DNA of 20,741 bases from a virus, in IMG/VR virus record IMGVR_UViG_3300025769_001065, positions 1-20,741 of that record; one strand, given 5' to 3'. This document shows positions 1-7,695 of the stretch, in pieces. The notes beneath the pieces were generated by a model. The model searched no databases. It saw nothing but the letters and a program-made list of their open reading frames with translations, and was not told where the DNA came from. Within the stretch, counting starts at the first letter, position 1. Each line of letters opens with the position of its first letter. The position numbers and the translations under genes are program-made.

Positions 1-349
1 CAGAATCTTATACTATAACGGTCTTATAGACTCTGGTACTTGGTATTTTGAAGGTAACTCACAGACCAAGGTCCCATTAGTCTCATATTATAGTGATTGG
101 ACCCCACAACCTGGCAGTTATAACTTAAACTTTCAAACTGAGAATGGTTATGACCAAGAAGATGTATGGATTAATGGTTCAGGTGTTGATCTTTATACCC
201 GCTTTTGGAATCAATATGTTGAATTAGTGTATGATAAGTGGACTCGTAGGGTCACAGCTTACTTTATTTTAGACCAAGAGGACCTACTAAACTTTAAATA
301 TAGTGATGTAATCTTTGTTAAAGGTGAGTATTATTATGTTGAAAAGATC
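1..349. repeat. Terminal redundancy, left copy (circular contig junction)
   Basis: These bases recur at 20393-20741 with three differences: C/T at 115 (20507), A/G at 136 (20528) and A/C at 223 (20615). All three fall at third codon positions of the tail gene that crosses the junction. Two are silent and one changes Glu to Asp. The repeat starts and ends inside a coding region with no special sequence at either edge, so it reads as the overlap left when an assembler goes round a circular or circularly permuted genome, not as a genuine packaged terminal repeat. Confidence 0.9.
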
Positions 350-511
350 TATGATGCTCCATTAGATCGTAAACATCGTGTTAAAGTGGACCTGATTACT
401 CTAAATAACTATCAAGTTAACACTGATGACTTCATCCCGCCGATTGACTTCAATATCTGGAATGAATTTGCAGAATTGTGGAATACTACAACGGCCTTGT
501 GGACAGATTAA
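2..511 (+). CDS. Tail-tip/distal tail protein, C-terminal part (5' end at 18519)
   Basis: The reading frame is open from base 2 and ends at TAA 509-511. It is in phase with the gene starting at 18519 when the two ends of the window are joined, so this is its C-terminal 169 residues. The joined protein would be 794 residues. The internal Met at 227 is not the real start, because the frame upstream is open and identical in sequence to the other copy. The segment is rich in Tyr, Trp and Asp and looks beta-rich, with no transmembrane segment. A 30-base gap separates it from the tape measure gene. It probably belongs to the tail tip or baseplate-like hub by position. No enzymatic motif is visible. 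Confidence 0.85.
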   Translation, partial: RILYYNGLIDSGTWYFEGNSQTKVPLVSYYSDWTPQPGSYNLNFQTENGYDQEDVWINGSGVDLYTRFWNQYVELVYDKWTRRVTAYFILDQEDLLNFKYSDVIFVKGEYYYVEKIYDAPLDRKHRVKVDLITLNNYQVNTDDFIPPIDFNIWNEFAELWNTTTALWTD

Positions 512-525
512 CACAATTTGTTAAA

Positions 526-535
526 ATTATATTTA
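526..535 (+). promoter_or_regulatory. ATTATATTTA motif before tape measure gene
   Basis: ATTATATTTA lies 6 bases before the tape measure start in the only gap between the tail-tip and tape measure genes. The same or nearly the same string occurs before the genes at 3475 (one mismatch), 5656 and 15632. TATATTT fits the TAnnTTTG -7 element of Bacteroidota promoters apart from the last base, but I find no well-spaced -33 TTG. It could equally be an A/T-rich translation-initiation leader. Confidence 0.3.
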
Positions 536-541
536 TGATTA

Positions 542-2209
542 ATGAATAACCAACAAATTAATATAGCCTTTAAGGTTGAAGGCCTTGATGGATACATCAG
601 AAATCTTGATGAGCTAAAAAGTGCTTTAGGTCAGGTTGATTCTGAGACTGAGGGTTTGGCAAGTTCAACCAGTAACTTTAATGAATCAATTGATACATCA
701 TCAGGTAGAGTTGAAGCCTTAAAAGGTGCTGTTGATATTCTCGGAGGTAGTGTTGAAGTCCTGGTTGGTGGATTAGGACTATTAGGCGCACAGCCTGCAT
801 GGCTTGAAGCTATTGAAGATGGTTCGGCCAAAGCAATTGCATTTGCTGATGGTCTTTCAAGATTGGCGGACGGTGTTACAGATGTCAGAAACTTTATGAG
901 AACCTATACAGCAACTACAAATGCAAATACTACTGCGATTAAGGCCCAAGATACCGCCACTAAGGCCGCCACTGTTAGTACCAGAACATTTAGTACTGTC
1001 TTAAAGGGAGCTGGTATTGGTTTAGCAATTGCAGGTCTTGCAGCTTTAGTAGCCAATTGGGAAAAGGTCTTGAATTTTATTGGCCTTGGAACCAAAGAGT
1101 TTGATGAATCGTTACAAAAGCAGATAGAAGCCTTAGAGAAAGAACAAGAAATTCAAGAAATCAGAGGTCAATCAGTCTTAGAATCTACACGTCGTGAGGC
1201 CCAACTGGCTTTTTTAAGGGCCCAAAATGCTGAAAGCTATGTTAGATACTTAAGAGATATCGGAGCTAGTGAAGAAGAGATTGAACAGGCCGTTGAAGAT
1301 AGAGCAGAAGCTTATAAAAATCTTGAATTATCAATTGAAAGGGCCGAAGTTGCTCAAAATAATTTTAATAGTGCACAACAAGAGTTAATAGATGCTCTTA
1401 AAGATCAAGATTTAGTTGAATATTATGAAAGATTGGCCTTTTATACTCAACAAGCAGCAGATTATGAGTTTAATAGCTTAAATCAAAGACTTGAAGCTAA
1501 TAAGTTATACTTTAAGACCTTACAGGATCAGGCCAGATTAGAAACCAGTGATAGAATTGTAGAATTAAACAAACAATTAGAAGCTGGTGAAATAACTCAA
1601 GAAACTTATAATCAATTAGCAAAGGCCGCCCGTCAAGACTTAAATAATAAATTATCTGATCTTGATTCTGAACAAGCTGAAAGATCAGTACAAATTACAC
1701 AACAATCTTGGAATAAAAGGTTAGATTTGGCCTCTGGCGCTGTTTCAGCAATTATAGCTCTTAATGAAGCTACAGCTGGAGCATCAGAAGAAGAACAAAA
1801 GAAGGCCTTTGAGCGTAATAAAAAGCTTCAAATTGGTCTGGCAACTATCCAAACTGCACAAGCTGTTACAGCTGCTCTTACTGCTGGTGGTAATCCAATT
1901 AAATTAGCGACTGGTGCACAGTTTGTTGAGGCCGGTATCGCTGCAGCTACTGGTTTAGCTCAGATACTTGCAATTAAAAAGCAAACTTTTGATGGTGGTG
2001 GAGGTCCAGCCCCAGTTAATAGTAATGTTCCTAATGCTGGAGGTTCTATTAATTACTTTTTTGACCAAAATGCAGGCCAGACCTTGACTCCAGGGGCTCA
2101 AGGCCAACAGGATCAACAACCTCAACCCCTTCAGGCATACGTATTGGCTTCAGACGTTGAAAACGGACTACAAGCCACTCAACAAATACAAAACCTATCA
2201 AGATTATGA
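542..2209 (+). CDS. Tail tape measure protein
   Basis: A 555-residue protein with the build of a tape measure protein: long helical stretches rich in Glu, Gln, Lys and Ala (roughly residues 185-440), hydrophobic glycine/alanine-rich segments near 66-83 and 155-172, a second Ala/Gly-rich helical part near 450-500, and a Gly/Pro/Gln-rich tail. The C-terminal AYVLASDV string resembles the end of many Bacteroidota phage tape measure proteins. Such proteins set tail length and travel down the tail tube during DNA ejection. At 555 residues it is short for the class and would imply a short siphovirus-like tail. No lysozyme or peptidase domain is visible. It follows the tail-tip gene after 30 bases and overlaps the next gene by ATGA at 2206-2209. 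GGCC is unusually frequent in it. Confidence 0.8.
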   Translation: MNNQQINIAFKVEGLDGYIRNLDELKSALGQVDSETEGLASSTSNFNESIDTSSGRVEALKGAVDILGGSVEVLVGGLGLLGAQPAWLEAIEDGSAKAIAFADGLSRLADGVTDVRNFMRTYTATTNANTTAIKAQDTATKAATVSTRTFSTVLKGAGIGLAIAGLAALVANWEKVLNFIGLGTKEFDESLQKQIEALEKEQEIQEIRGQSVLESTRREAQLAFLRAQNAESYVRYLRDIGASEEEIEQAVEDRAEAYKNLELSIERAEVAQNNFNSAQQELIDALKDQDLVEYYERLAFYTQQAADYEFNSLNQRLEANKLYFKTLQDQARLETSDRIVELNKQLEAGEITQETYNQLAKAARQDLNNKLSDLDSEQAERSVQITQQSWNKRLDLASGAVSAIIALNEATAGASEEEQKKAFERNKKLQIGLATIQTAQAVTAALTAGGNPIKLATGAQFVEAGIAAATGLAQILAIKKQTFDGGGGPAPVNSNVPNAGGSINYFFDQNAGQTLTPGAQGQQDQQPQPLQAYVLASDVENGLQATQQIQNLSRL

Positions 2210-3276
2210 GTAATAAGATAAACAGAATCGTTGAACTAGCGATTGATCTCGACGAATGGGACGACGATGAGTTGTTCGATGACCTTGGGGTTAATACAGT
2301 GAGTCTAGTTGATGAGCCCGCAATTGGTGTAGATTTTATGTACTTCAGCCAACAGGAGTTCATAGACCCACGTCCAGGTGAAGATCAGGACACCTTCTTG
2401 GACCGTTGTATGGGTGATTCAAAGATGGTCAGTGAATATCCAGACCAAGATCAAAGATTTGCAGTATGTAATAGTTACTATGAAAACTTTGATTATAAAT
2501 TTCAGTCCTATAACGATTATCCAGAAGCTGCACGTAATAATGCACGTCGAGCTTTAGAGTGGGCCGAAGAAAATGGATGGGGTGACTGTGGTACAGGAGT
2601 TGGCAAGGCTAGAGCCAATCAGTTAGCTAATGGCGAAAACATTTCCAGGGATACAATTGCCCGAATGGCCTCTTTTAAACGTCATGAGCAACATAAGGAT
2701 GTGCCTTACTCAGAAGGTTGTGGAGGTCTTATGTGGGATGCTTGGGGAGGCTCAGCTGGTATCAATTGGGCCATCAGTAAACTCAAAGAAATTGAAGAAA
2801 TGCGAGATCATTATCAATTTAGACTTGATGATGAACAAAGAATATGTACAGGACCCCTGATGATCCCAAATAAGATGATAATTCGAGTAGATCATGCTGG
2901 AGACCCTTATTATGTTTACTTTTCCAAGAAAACTATACGTAAGATGGCCGAAAAGTTTTTAAAGGTCAATAACCAACATAATACTGATATTATGCATAAT
3001 AAAATGGTGGTCACTACAAACACTCTGGTTGAGTCCTGGATCACTGAATCACGTTTGCATGATAAATCATACTCTTACGGATTCAGAGTGCCTGAAGGCA
3101 CTTGGATGGTCTCTTATAAGATCAATGATGATGATACTTGGGATAAAATTAAAAGAAGAGAGCTTAAAGGCTTTTCATTGGACGGTCCATTTATTCAAAA
3201 GATCAATGAAAATGCCAGTAATGAGGCCTTACTAAAAAAAATCAAAGATATTTTGAACAATGTCGATGAAGAGTGA
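2206..3276 (+). CDS. XkdF-like prohead protease with two inserted modules
   Basis: A 356-residue protein. Residues about 24-47 (containing VSLVDEPAIGVDFMYF) and about 205-330 match the XkdF-type phage serine protease, which trims scaffold and capsid precursors in the prohead. Candidate catalytic residues are His258 or His264 in the QHNTDIMHN stretch and Ser324 in KGFSLDG; assignment is by motif only. Between the two halves lie two extra modules. Residues about 55-92 carry PRPGEDQDTFLDRCM and EYPDQDQRFAVC, a Cys-containing pattern common in phage head-maturation proteins. Residues about 103-198 run from YPEAARNNARRALEW through GKARANQLANGE to GGLMWDAWGG and also recur in phage structural proteins. 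It overlaps the tape measure gene by ATGA and precedes scaffold and capsid genes, which suits a maturation protease. Confidence 0.75.
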   Translation: MSNKINRIVELAIDLDEWDDDELFDDLGVNTVSLVDEPAIGVDFMYFSQQEFIDPRPGEDQDTFLDRCMGDSKMVSEYPDQDQRFAVCNSYYENFDYKFQSYNDYPEAARNNARRALEWAEENGWGDCGTGVGKARANQLANGENISRDTIARMASFKRHEQHKDVPYSEGCGGLMWDAWGGSAGINWAISKLKEIEEMRDHYQFRLDDEQRICTGPLMIPNKMIIRVDHAGDPYYVYFSKKTIRKMAEKFLKVNNQHNTDIMHNKMVVTTNTLVESWITESRLHDKSYSYGFRVPEGTWMVSYKINDDDTWDKIKRRELKGFSLDGPFIQKINENASNEALLKKIKDILNNVDEE

Positions 3277-3418
3277 AGAAATAGCAAATGTTTTTACAGT
3301 TGGAGGCTTCTTGGCCTTCTTAGCTGATATTCAAATCCTGATCACGACATTAGTTTTAGTAACGGCGTTGATTTTAAATATCAAAAACATATTGAAAAAA
3401 CCCAAAGATAAGGAATAA
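3260..3418 (+). CDS. Small membrane protein, possible holin or lysis factor
   Basis: A 52-residue ORF from ATG 3260 to TAA 3416-3418, overlapping the end of the protease gene by 17 bases in another frame. After a short polar N-terminus (MSMKSEE), residues about 11-41 are almost wholly hydrophobic (VGGFLAFLADIQ then LITTLVLVTALIL), long enough for one or two membrane spans. The C-terminus is basic (KNILKKPKDK). That topology suits a small phage holin or membrane lysis protein, but I recognise no family. A second Met is at 3266. The position between protease and scaffold is odd for a lysis gene. It is too short for ordinary gene-length cut-offs and could be overlooked. Confidence 0.6.
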   Translation: MSMKSEEIANVFTVGGFLAFLADIQILITTLVLVTALILNIKNILKKPKDKE

Positions 3419-3435
3419 TGTCACAAAACGTGATA

Positions 3436-3445
3436 ATTATATCTA
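3436..3445 (+). promoter_or_regulatory. ATTATATCTA motif in the gap before scaffold gene
   Basis: The 56-base gap 3419-3474 between the small membrane gene and the scaffold gene contains ATTATATCTA, one mismatch from the motif at 526, 5622 and 15615. Just upstream is a weak TCAC/GTGA hairpin (3421-3433). The gap would be a sensible place for extra initiation driving the highly expressed capsid block, but no full promoter can be recognised. Confidence 0.25.
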
Positions 3446-3474
3446 AACTTGTAAACTAAAATTACTATTATAAC

Positions 3475-4044
3475 ATGAAAGCTAACGAAGCACTTGCAAA
3501 GATCCGTGTTATGCTGGGAATGGAATCCCCAGTTGTTACGGAAACTGTTGAACTTGCTGAACTTACATTGGCTGATGGGACCGTTGTAAGAGTTGAAGGT
3601 GAACCTGCTGAAGGCAAAGCCCTTTTCGTCGTAACTGAAGACGGAGAGATTCCAGCGCCAGAAGGCATTCACGAAACTCAAGACGGTTTGTTAATCACTG
3701 TAAATGCAGAAGGCGTAATCACAGCCATTGAAGAGGCCGTGCAAGCCGAAGAACAAGAGATGTCTGATGAGTCTGAAGTCCTGGTCGCTGAACCAGAAGA
3801 GACTGAATACTCTGATGAATTGATCTCTGAAATTACTAATATGGTTAAGCCATTATTGGAGAAGTTAGAAAAGATTGAGGCTAATTTCCAGGCCCTTGAT
3901 CAGGACTTTAATAAGTTCCGTAACGAACCAGCTGCTGACCGTATTACAAACAATTTAACTATGTCTACTGAGGTTATTAAAAATCACGGTGAAAGACAAG
4001 ACAAGCGTTACGAAGCGCTTTTGAATATTCGTAAAACCAAATAA
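3475..4044 (+). CDS. Putative head scaffolding protein
   Basis: A 189-residue acidic protein directly between the prohead protease and the major capsid protein, the standard position for a scaffold. Residues about 25-85 form a repeated-strand region (LADGTVVRVEGEPAEGKALF, then DGEIPAPEGIHET and GLLITVNAEGVITAIEE) that I associate with scaffold-like proteins of Bacteroidota phages. Residues about 108-145 form an amphipathic helix with heptad spacing (ISEITNMVKPLLEKLEKIEA), suitable for a coiled coil. The C-terminus is basic (QDKRYEALLNIRKTK), as expected for a capsid-binding tail. It starts at ATG 3475 after an A/T-rich leader and ends 14 bases before the capsid gene. It is probably cleaved or expelled during maturation. 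Confidence 0.65.
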   Translation: MKANEALAKIRVMLGMESPVVTETVELAELTLADGTVVRVEGEPAEGKALFVVTEDGEIPAPEGIHETQDGLLITVNAEGVITAIEEAVQAEEQEMSDESEVLVAEPEETEYSDELISEITNMVKPLLEKLEKIEANFQALDQDFNKFRNEPAADRITNNLTMSTEVIKNHGERQDKRYEALLNIRKTK

Positions 4045-4058
4045 ATTAATATTTTAAA

Positions 4059-5009
4059 ATGGCTACTACTTTGACTCTTACTGGCCTTACTGGCTATGTA
4101 GAAGAGAATGCTTTCGAACTATTGTCGAAGGCGGTACTCGAAACTAACTTGGCACAATACGTAAATGTACGTGCTGGATTGCAAGGTAACTCTGTCGACA
4201 TTCCGTTGATGGCTGATGACTTTGCTTTGAAGAATGATGGTTCTGCTACTTACTGCGGATGGTCTGATAATGGTACTACTACTATCTCTCAGGTTAACAT
4301 GAAGCTTGCACACCCAAAGTTGCAGAGAGCTTACTGTGTTAACACTCTCCGTGACACTTTTATGTCTCAGCAGCTTTCTGCTGGTGCTTACAATGGTGAG
4401 GAGGCCCTTCCATTCGAAGCTGTTGCTGCTAACTACTTCACTCAGAAGGTTAGTAACTACAACGAGATTTTCATGATTCTCGGTGATACTCTTGGTGGTG
4501 TAACTTACGGTGGTTTGAAGGCTCAGGCCGCAGCTGCTGTAACTGCAACTACTATGACTGGTATTGACCAAGGTAAGTGGGTTGCTGGTACTGCTGGTGC
4601 TGGTGAAATCAACGCATTGGACGCTGCTCTTGCTGTATTCCAATCTGCACCTGCTGAGATTGCATTACGTGATGACAATATCTTGATTGTTAGCGTTGCT
4701 GCTTACAAAGCTCTTTTAGGTGCTATGGTAAAAGCAAACTTGTACAACTACACTGGTAACGTAAATGAGGTATTCATCCCATCTACTAACGTCCGTGTTG
4801 TTCCTTCTGCTGGTATTGCTGCTACTGATAACTTTAAGCTTTTAACTTCAGGTGCTAACATCATCATGGGTACAGACTTAACTTCTGATTTTGATGAGTT
4901 CCGTGTATGGTACTCACAGGACAACGATGAAGTTCGTGCTTCTATGAAGTGGGCTGTAGGCGTTGCAATCGTTGAACCAGGATTGTGTGTTGCAGTTGAC
5001 GAACAATAA
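4059..5009 (+). CDS. Major capsid protein, HK97-like
   Basis: A 316-residue protein placed just after the scaffold. The N-terminus (LTGLTGYVEENAFELLSKAV), a central region with strands and helices (ILIVSVAAYKALLGAMVKA), and the C-terminus (FRVWYSQDNDEVRASMKWAVGVAIVEPGLCVAVDEQ) fit the pattern of major capsid proteins with the HK97 fold, where a late strand precedes the conserved P-domain end. Codon use is distinct: 11 of 12 Tyr codons are TAC, and Asn and Phe favour AAC and TTC, while surrounding genes prefer T-ending codons. That is typical of translational selection on the most abundant virion protein. It is preceded by an A/T-rich leader and followed 18 bases later by the likely tail tube gene. 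Confidence 0.85.
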   Translation: MATTLTLTGLTGYVEENAFELLSKAVLETNLAQYVNVRAGLQGNSVDIPLMADDFALKNDGSATYCGWSDNGTTTISQVNMKLAHPKLQRAYCVNTLRDTFMSQQLSAGAYNGEEALPFEAVAANYFTQKVSNYNEIFMILGDTLGGVTYGGLKAQAAAAVTATTMTGIDQGKWVAGTAGAGEINALDAALAVFQSAPAEIALRDDNILIVSVAAYKALLGAMVKANLYNYTGNVNEVFIPSTNVRVVPSAGIAATDNFKLLTSGANIIMGTDLTSDFDEFRVWYSQDNDEVRASMKWAVGVAIVEPGLCVAVDEQ

Positions 5010-5027
5010 AAATAAATACCATTAATC

Positions 5028-5555
5028 ATGCCTTGCGGAACATTAACTAACATCGCGCTTGATTGCGCACCGGACATTGGTGGTATCTCTAAGATTTTCG
5101 TAAAAGAGATCGGAGACTCTGTTATCGCGGCATCTGATACAAATGGTGCAGTTGCTATTACTGCAATTGATGTGGATGGGACTGCCCTTGTTGCAGACCT
5201 AACAGGTTTCACAGAAATTGAATTGGCCAAAGAGGTCGGTTCAATTGTGGATACTGCAACCCCTTCAGCTGCTGCTGGTACTGTATTCTTTTCTTGTGTT
5301 GTTTCAGCTGTTGCAAACGGTTCAAGTGCTACCAACTTGGAAACTCTAAAGGCCATGGCTACCTCTAAGAGGTTGATGGCTATTGTTAGAGATAATAATA
5401 ACAATTACTGGTTGATTGGAAATGATAAAGGTTGTGTACTTACAACTGGTTCCAACCAAACAGGTACTGCTTATACTGATTTGAGTGGTCTTAGCTTCGA
5501 GCTTACAGGTACTTCGGGTTCTACTCGTTGGTCTGTAACTGGTATTACTGAGTAA
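5028..5555 (+). CDS. Putative major tail tube protein
   Basis: A 175-residue, beta-rich, Gly/Thr/Ala-rich protein following the major capsid gene and ending just before a strong terminator. Its C-terminal third (LMAIVRDNNNNYWLIGNDKG, then SNQTGTAYTDLSGLSFELTG) resembles tail tube proteins of Bacteroidota phages, where a conserved YWLxG-type strand is followed by a Gly-rich hairpin. Sharing a transcription unit and a terminator with the capsid gene would give both highly abundant virion proteins strong expression. A head decoration or cement protein is the main alternative. The start ATG 5028 is followed by Pro-Cys-Gly, and Cys residues recur at 12, 89 and 136. Confidence 0.55.
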   Translation: MPCGTLTNIALDCAPDIGGISKIFVKEIGDSVIAASDTNGAVAITAIDVDGTALVADLTGFTEIELAKEVGSIVDTATPSAAAGTVFFSCVVSAVANGSSATNLETLKAMATSKRLMAIVRDNNNNYWLIGNDKGCVLTTGSNQTGTAYTDLSGLSFELTGTSGSTRWSVTGITE

Positions 5556-5573
5556 TCAAATCAAGTCTAATAT

Positions 5574-5601
5574 AAAAAGAGGGCCTTATGGCCCTTTTTT
5601 T
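5574..5601 (+). terminator. Rho-independent terminator after capsid/tail tube genes
   Basis: The stem is GGGCC (5581-5585) with GGCCC (5590-5594) around a TTAT loop. An upstream A-tract (5574-5580, broken by one G) can also pair with the T-tract 5595-5601. A short GC stem followed by seven T is a classic intrinsic terminator 19 bases past the stop codon of the putative tail tube gene. It should end the transcript carrying scaffold, capsid and tube genes. Confidence 0.9.
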
Positions 5602-5620
5602 GTCTTACAACTTTTCAAGG

Positions 5621-5631
5621 ATTTATATTTA
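5621..5631 (+). promoter_or_regulatory. ATTTATATTTA motif after terminator, before gene 5656
   Basis: The gap from the terminator to ATG 5656 is where a new transcript for the portal block would be expected to start. It contains ATTTATATTTA, sharing TTATATTTA with the sites at 526 and 15615. Placement 20 bases downstream of a terminator makes this the best-supported copy as a real promoter -7 element (TAnnTTT), but no clear -33 element is seen. Confidence 0.35.
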
Positions 5632-5655
5632 ATTATGTAAAAACACTACAAGTAC

Positions 5656-6021
5656 ATGTTAATGAACCTTGGTTTAAATAGAATTTCATTGCCAATTAAT
5701 GGCAGAATGCCTGCAAATGGAGGCCTGAGGCTGTCTTTAAAAAGTTTGTACTCTAATAGATTTTTGTTTAAGTTGGTACCTTATACTATTAATCAATATA
5801 GTGAGTGGTTTATAATTACATTTGATAATCCTGATGATTTTACAAACCAATCAGTTGAGGGTTACTATGAATTGATTTTAGAATATTATGATAATAATAG
5901 CTGGTATCAGTTTAATAACTATTTAGTTAAATGTAGTAACTCATTAAATAATTTAGGCGTACCTAAGACGTTTATCTCAGATAATGACGATAACGAAAAT
6001 TACGTATTCTATCAATCATAA
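5656..6021 (+). CDS. Unknown small structural-block protein
   Basis: A 121-residue protein, first in the block after the terminator. Its stop shares one base with the portal start at 6021, so the two are translationally coupled. It is rich in Tyr, Asn, Leu and Trp, alternates polar and hydrophobic residues as in beta strands, and has no membrane segment or catalytic motif that I recognise. ATG 5656 is followed by a second in-frame ATG at 5662, and either could be the start. Coupling to the portal suggests a small virion component of the portal or neck, but this is inference from position only. Confidence 0.6.
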   Translation: MLMNLGLNRISLPINGRMPANGGLRLSLKSLYSNRFLFKLVPYTINQYSEWFIITFDNPDDFTNQSVEGYYELILEYYDNNSWYQFNNYLVKCSNSLNNLGVPKTFISDNDDNENYVFYQS

Positions 6022-7139
6022 TGGAAGATAATAAAACACTAAACCAAGTTAAGATCTTTAGCTTTGAAGCAATGGACCTACCGGTCTTTAAAGAAGTTAG
6101 AGGTAAGGACTGGGTTTCATTTGGAGAGGATAACATGTATCCTCAAAAACTTATAGAACTGGCACAAACATCGGCCATTCACTCAACTGCTATTGAATCT
6201 AAGATTGATGCAACTTTTGGTGAAGGTTTAAGAGAGATTGGAGATCGTCCAGTAAACTCTAAAGGTCAGACCTTTAATGACGTATACAAAAGAATCGCAT
6301 ATGATATGGTTATGTTCAATGGATATTGCCTGAATGTGATTTGGAATAGGGCTGGTGATTCTATCTCTGAAATCTATCATATTCCATTAGCTAATGTTAG
6401 AAGTGGCAAGATGGATGACCAGGATGTTGTAAATGAATATTGGTATTCTAGTAACTGGAATAATACTCGTAAGTATAAGCCAATTAGTTATAGAGCGTTC
6501 TCAACTACTGATAATCGTGGAGATAACGCTAGTCAAATCTTTTATCATTATGATTATAATCCAGGTTCTGAGTTATACCCAATGGCCAACTATATTGGAG
6601 CAATCAATGATATTGAATTAGATGCAAGAATTAGTCGCTTTCATAATGCTAACATTAGCAACGGCTTATCACCCAGTTTGTTTATCAACATGCCTAACGG
6701 TGAGCCTACAGATGCTGAAAAACGTCAGCTTTTTCGTGATATTATGGCCAGTTATTCTGGAGAAGATAACGCTGGTCGATTAATGTTAACTTTTTCTGAA
6801 GGTCCTGAATTGGCCCCACAGATTCAAACCATCGAAGCAGCCAATGATGATTATTATATTATCTTAGAACAGAGAATAACCTCAAGGATCCTAACTGCTC
6901 ATAGAATTACCAGTCCTTTATTGGTTGGTATTAGGGACACAGGGACAGGCCTAGGCAGCAACTCAGATGAAATTGAAGTTGCATACACCCACTTCCTTTC
7001 TACAGTGATAGAGCCAATCCAGAAGGGCCTGAATAAGTCCTTTCAAAAGATTGTGAACTCTATGTTCCCATCAGAGCAATTGGTGGTACAAACAATACCA
7101 TCAACTATGGATTTTAATAATACACAAACAGTACAATAA
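6021..7139 (+). CDS. Portal protein
   Basis: A 372-residue protein with the features of HK97-type portals: an N-terminal segment ending in GEDNMYPQKLIELAQTSAIH, the helix before the stem (STAIESKIDATFGEGL), a wing region with DVYKRIAYDMVMFNGYCLNVIW, the central IYHIPLANVRSGK segment, and a C-terminal helical part with TAHRITSPLLVGI and SDEIEVAYTHFLSTVIEPIQKGLN. The dodecameric portal forms the DNA entry vertex and binds the terminase. The placement downstream of the capsid gene and about 12 kb from the terminase round the circle is unusual. It shares single bases with both neighbours (6021 and 7139), so the block is coupled. Confidence 0.85.
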   Translation: MEDNKTLNQVKIFSFEAMDLPVFKEVRGKDWVSFGEDNMYPQKLIELAQTSAIHSTAIESKIDATFGEGLREIGDRPVNSKGQTFNDVYKRIAYDMVMFNGYCLNVIWNRAGDSISEIYHIPLANVRSGKMDDQDVVNEYWYSSNWNNTRKYKPISYRAFSTTDNRGDNASQIFYHYDYNPGSELYPMANYIGAINDIELDARISRFHNANISNGLSPSLFINMPNGEPTDAEKRQLFRDIMASYSGEDNAGRLMLTFSEGPELAPQIQTIEAANDDYYIILEQRITSRILTAHRITSPLLVGIRDTGTGLGSNSDEIEVAYTHFLSTVIEPIQKGLNKSFQKIVNSMFPSEQLVVQTIPSTMDFNNTQTVQ

Positions 7140-7693
7140 TGGCATACGTATTGATGATAAGTGAGAATCGGCTTAAGAAGCTGACCTCAATTCATGAAAA
7201 TGTGGAGCCAGATGACTTGATGCCTTTTGTTACCCAAGCACAAGATTTAAAGATTCAAGATATTCTCGGCACCAAATTTTATAACAACCTAAAGGACTCT
7301 ATCGTAGCAGACGATTTAACGGCCGCAGAAGATGAATTGCTAGATGAATACATTGCACCAACTCTTGCTAATTATGCTTTATATTATGCGTTACCTCATA
7401 TCAATTATAGAGTTCAAAATAAAGCAGTCCTTAATCCCACTAGCGAAGAATCAAATGCGGTTGATTTGGAACAGCTTAAATTCTTACGACAAGCTGTTAG
7501 AGACACTGCTGAATTTTATGAGTCTCGCCTTCGTGAGTATTTGTGTGACTTCTCTAATGATTTCCCTGATTACCTTAATCCTGGAACTGACGGAATGATG
7601 CCAAGTGCAACTAAAAACTCAACTAGTGGTATTTTTACACCTGTTACTAGTATTAATAGAAAAAATGGATATGATTATCCAAAACACTTATAA
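7139..7693 (+). CDS. Head-tail connector/head completion protein (DUF6712-like)
   Basis: A 184-residue protein immediately after the portal. The N-terminal region (VEPDDLMPFVTQAQDLKIQD followed by ILGTKFYNNLKD) and the central helices (DEYIAPTLANYALYYALPHI, then the aromatic-rich FYESRLREYL) match the DUF6712 type of protein that sits beside portals in Bacteroidota phages and is thought to be the head completion or connector ring. The C-terminus is Ser/Asn-rich and probably flexible. It ends 2 bases before the fibre gene. Confidence 0.65.
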   Translation: MAYVLMISENRLKKLTSIHENVEPDDLMPFVTQAQDLKIQDILGTKFYNNLKDSIVADDLTAAEDELLDEYIAPTLANYALYYALPHINYRVQNKAVLNPTSEESNAVDLEQLKFLRQAVRDTAEFYESRLREYLCDFSNDFPDYLNPGTDGMMPSATKNSTSGIFTPVTSINRKNGYDYPKHL

Positions 7694-7695
7694 TT

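Noticed and set aside
227-511. A separate 94-residue gene starting at ATG 227
   Set aside because: The frame is open to the window edge and continues the gene from 18519 through the repeated ends, so 227 is an internal Met.
4119-5404. Long minus-strand frames opposite the capsid and tail tube genes
   Set aside because: They are Ser/Thr/Val-rich shadows of well-supported + strand genes, without start contexts or recognisable domains.
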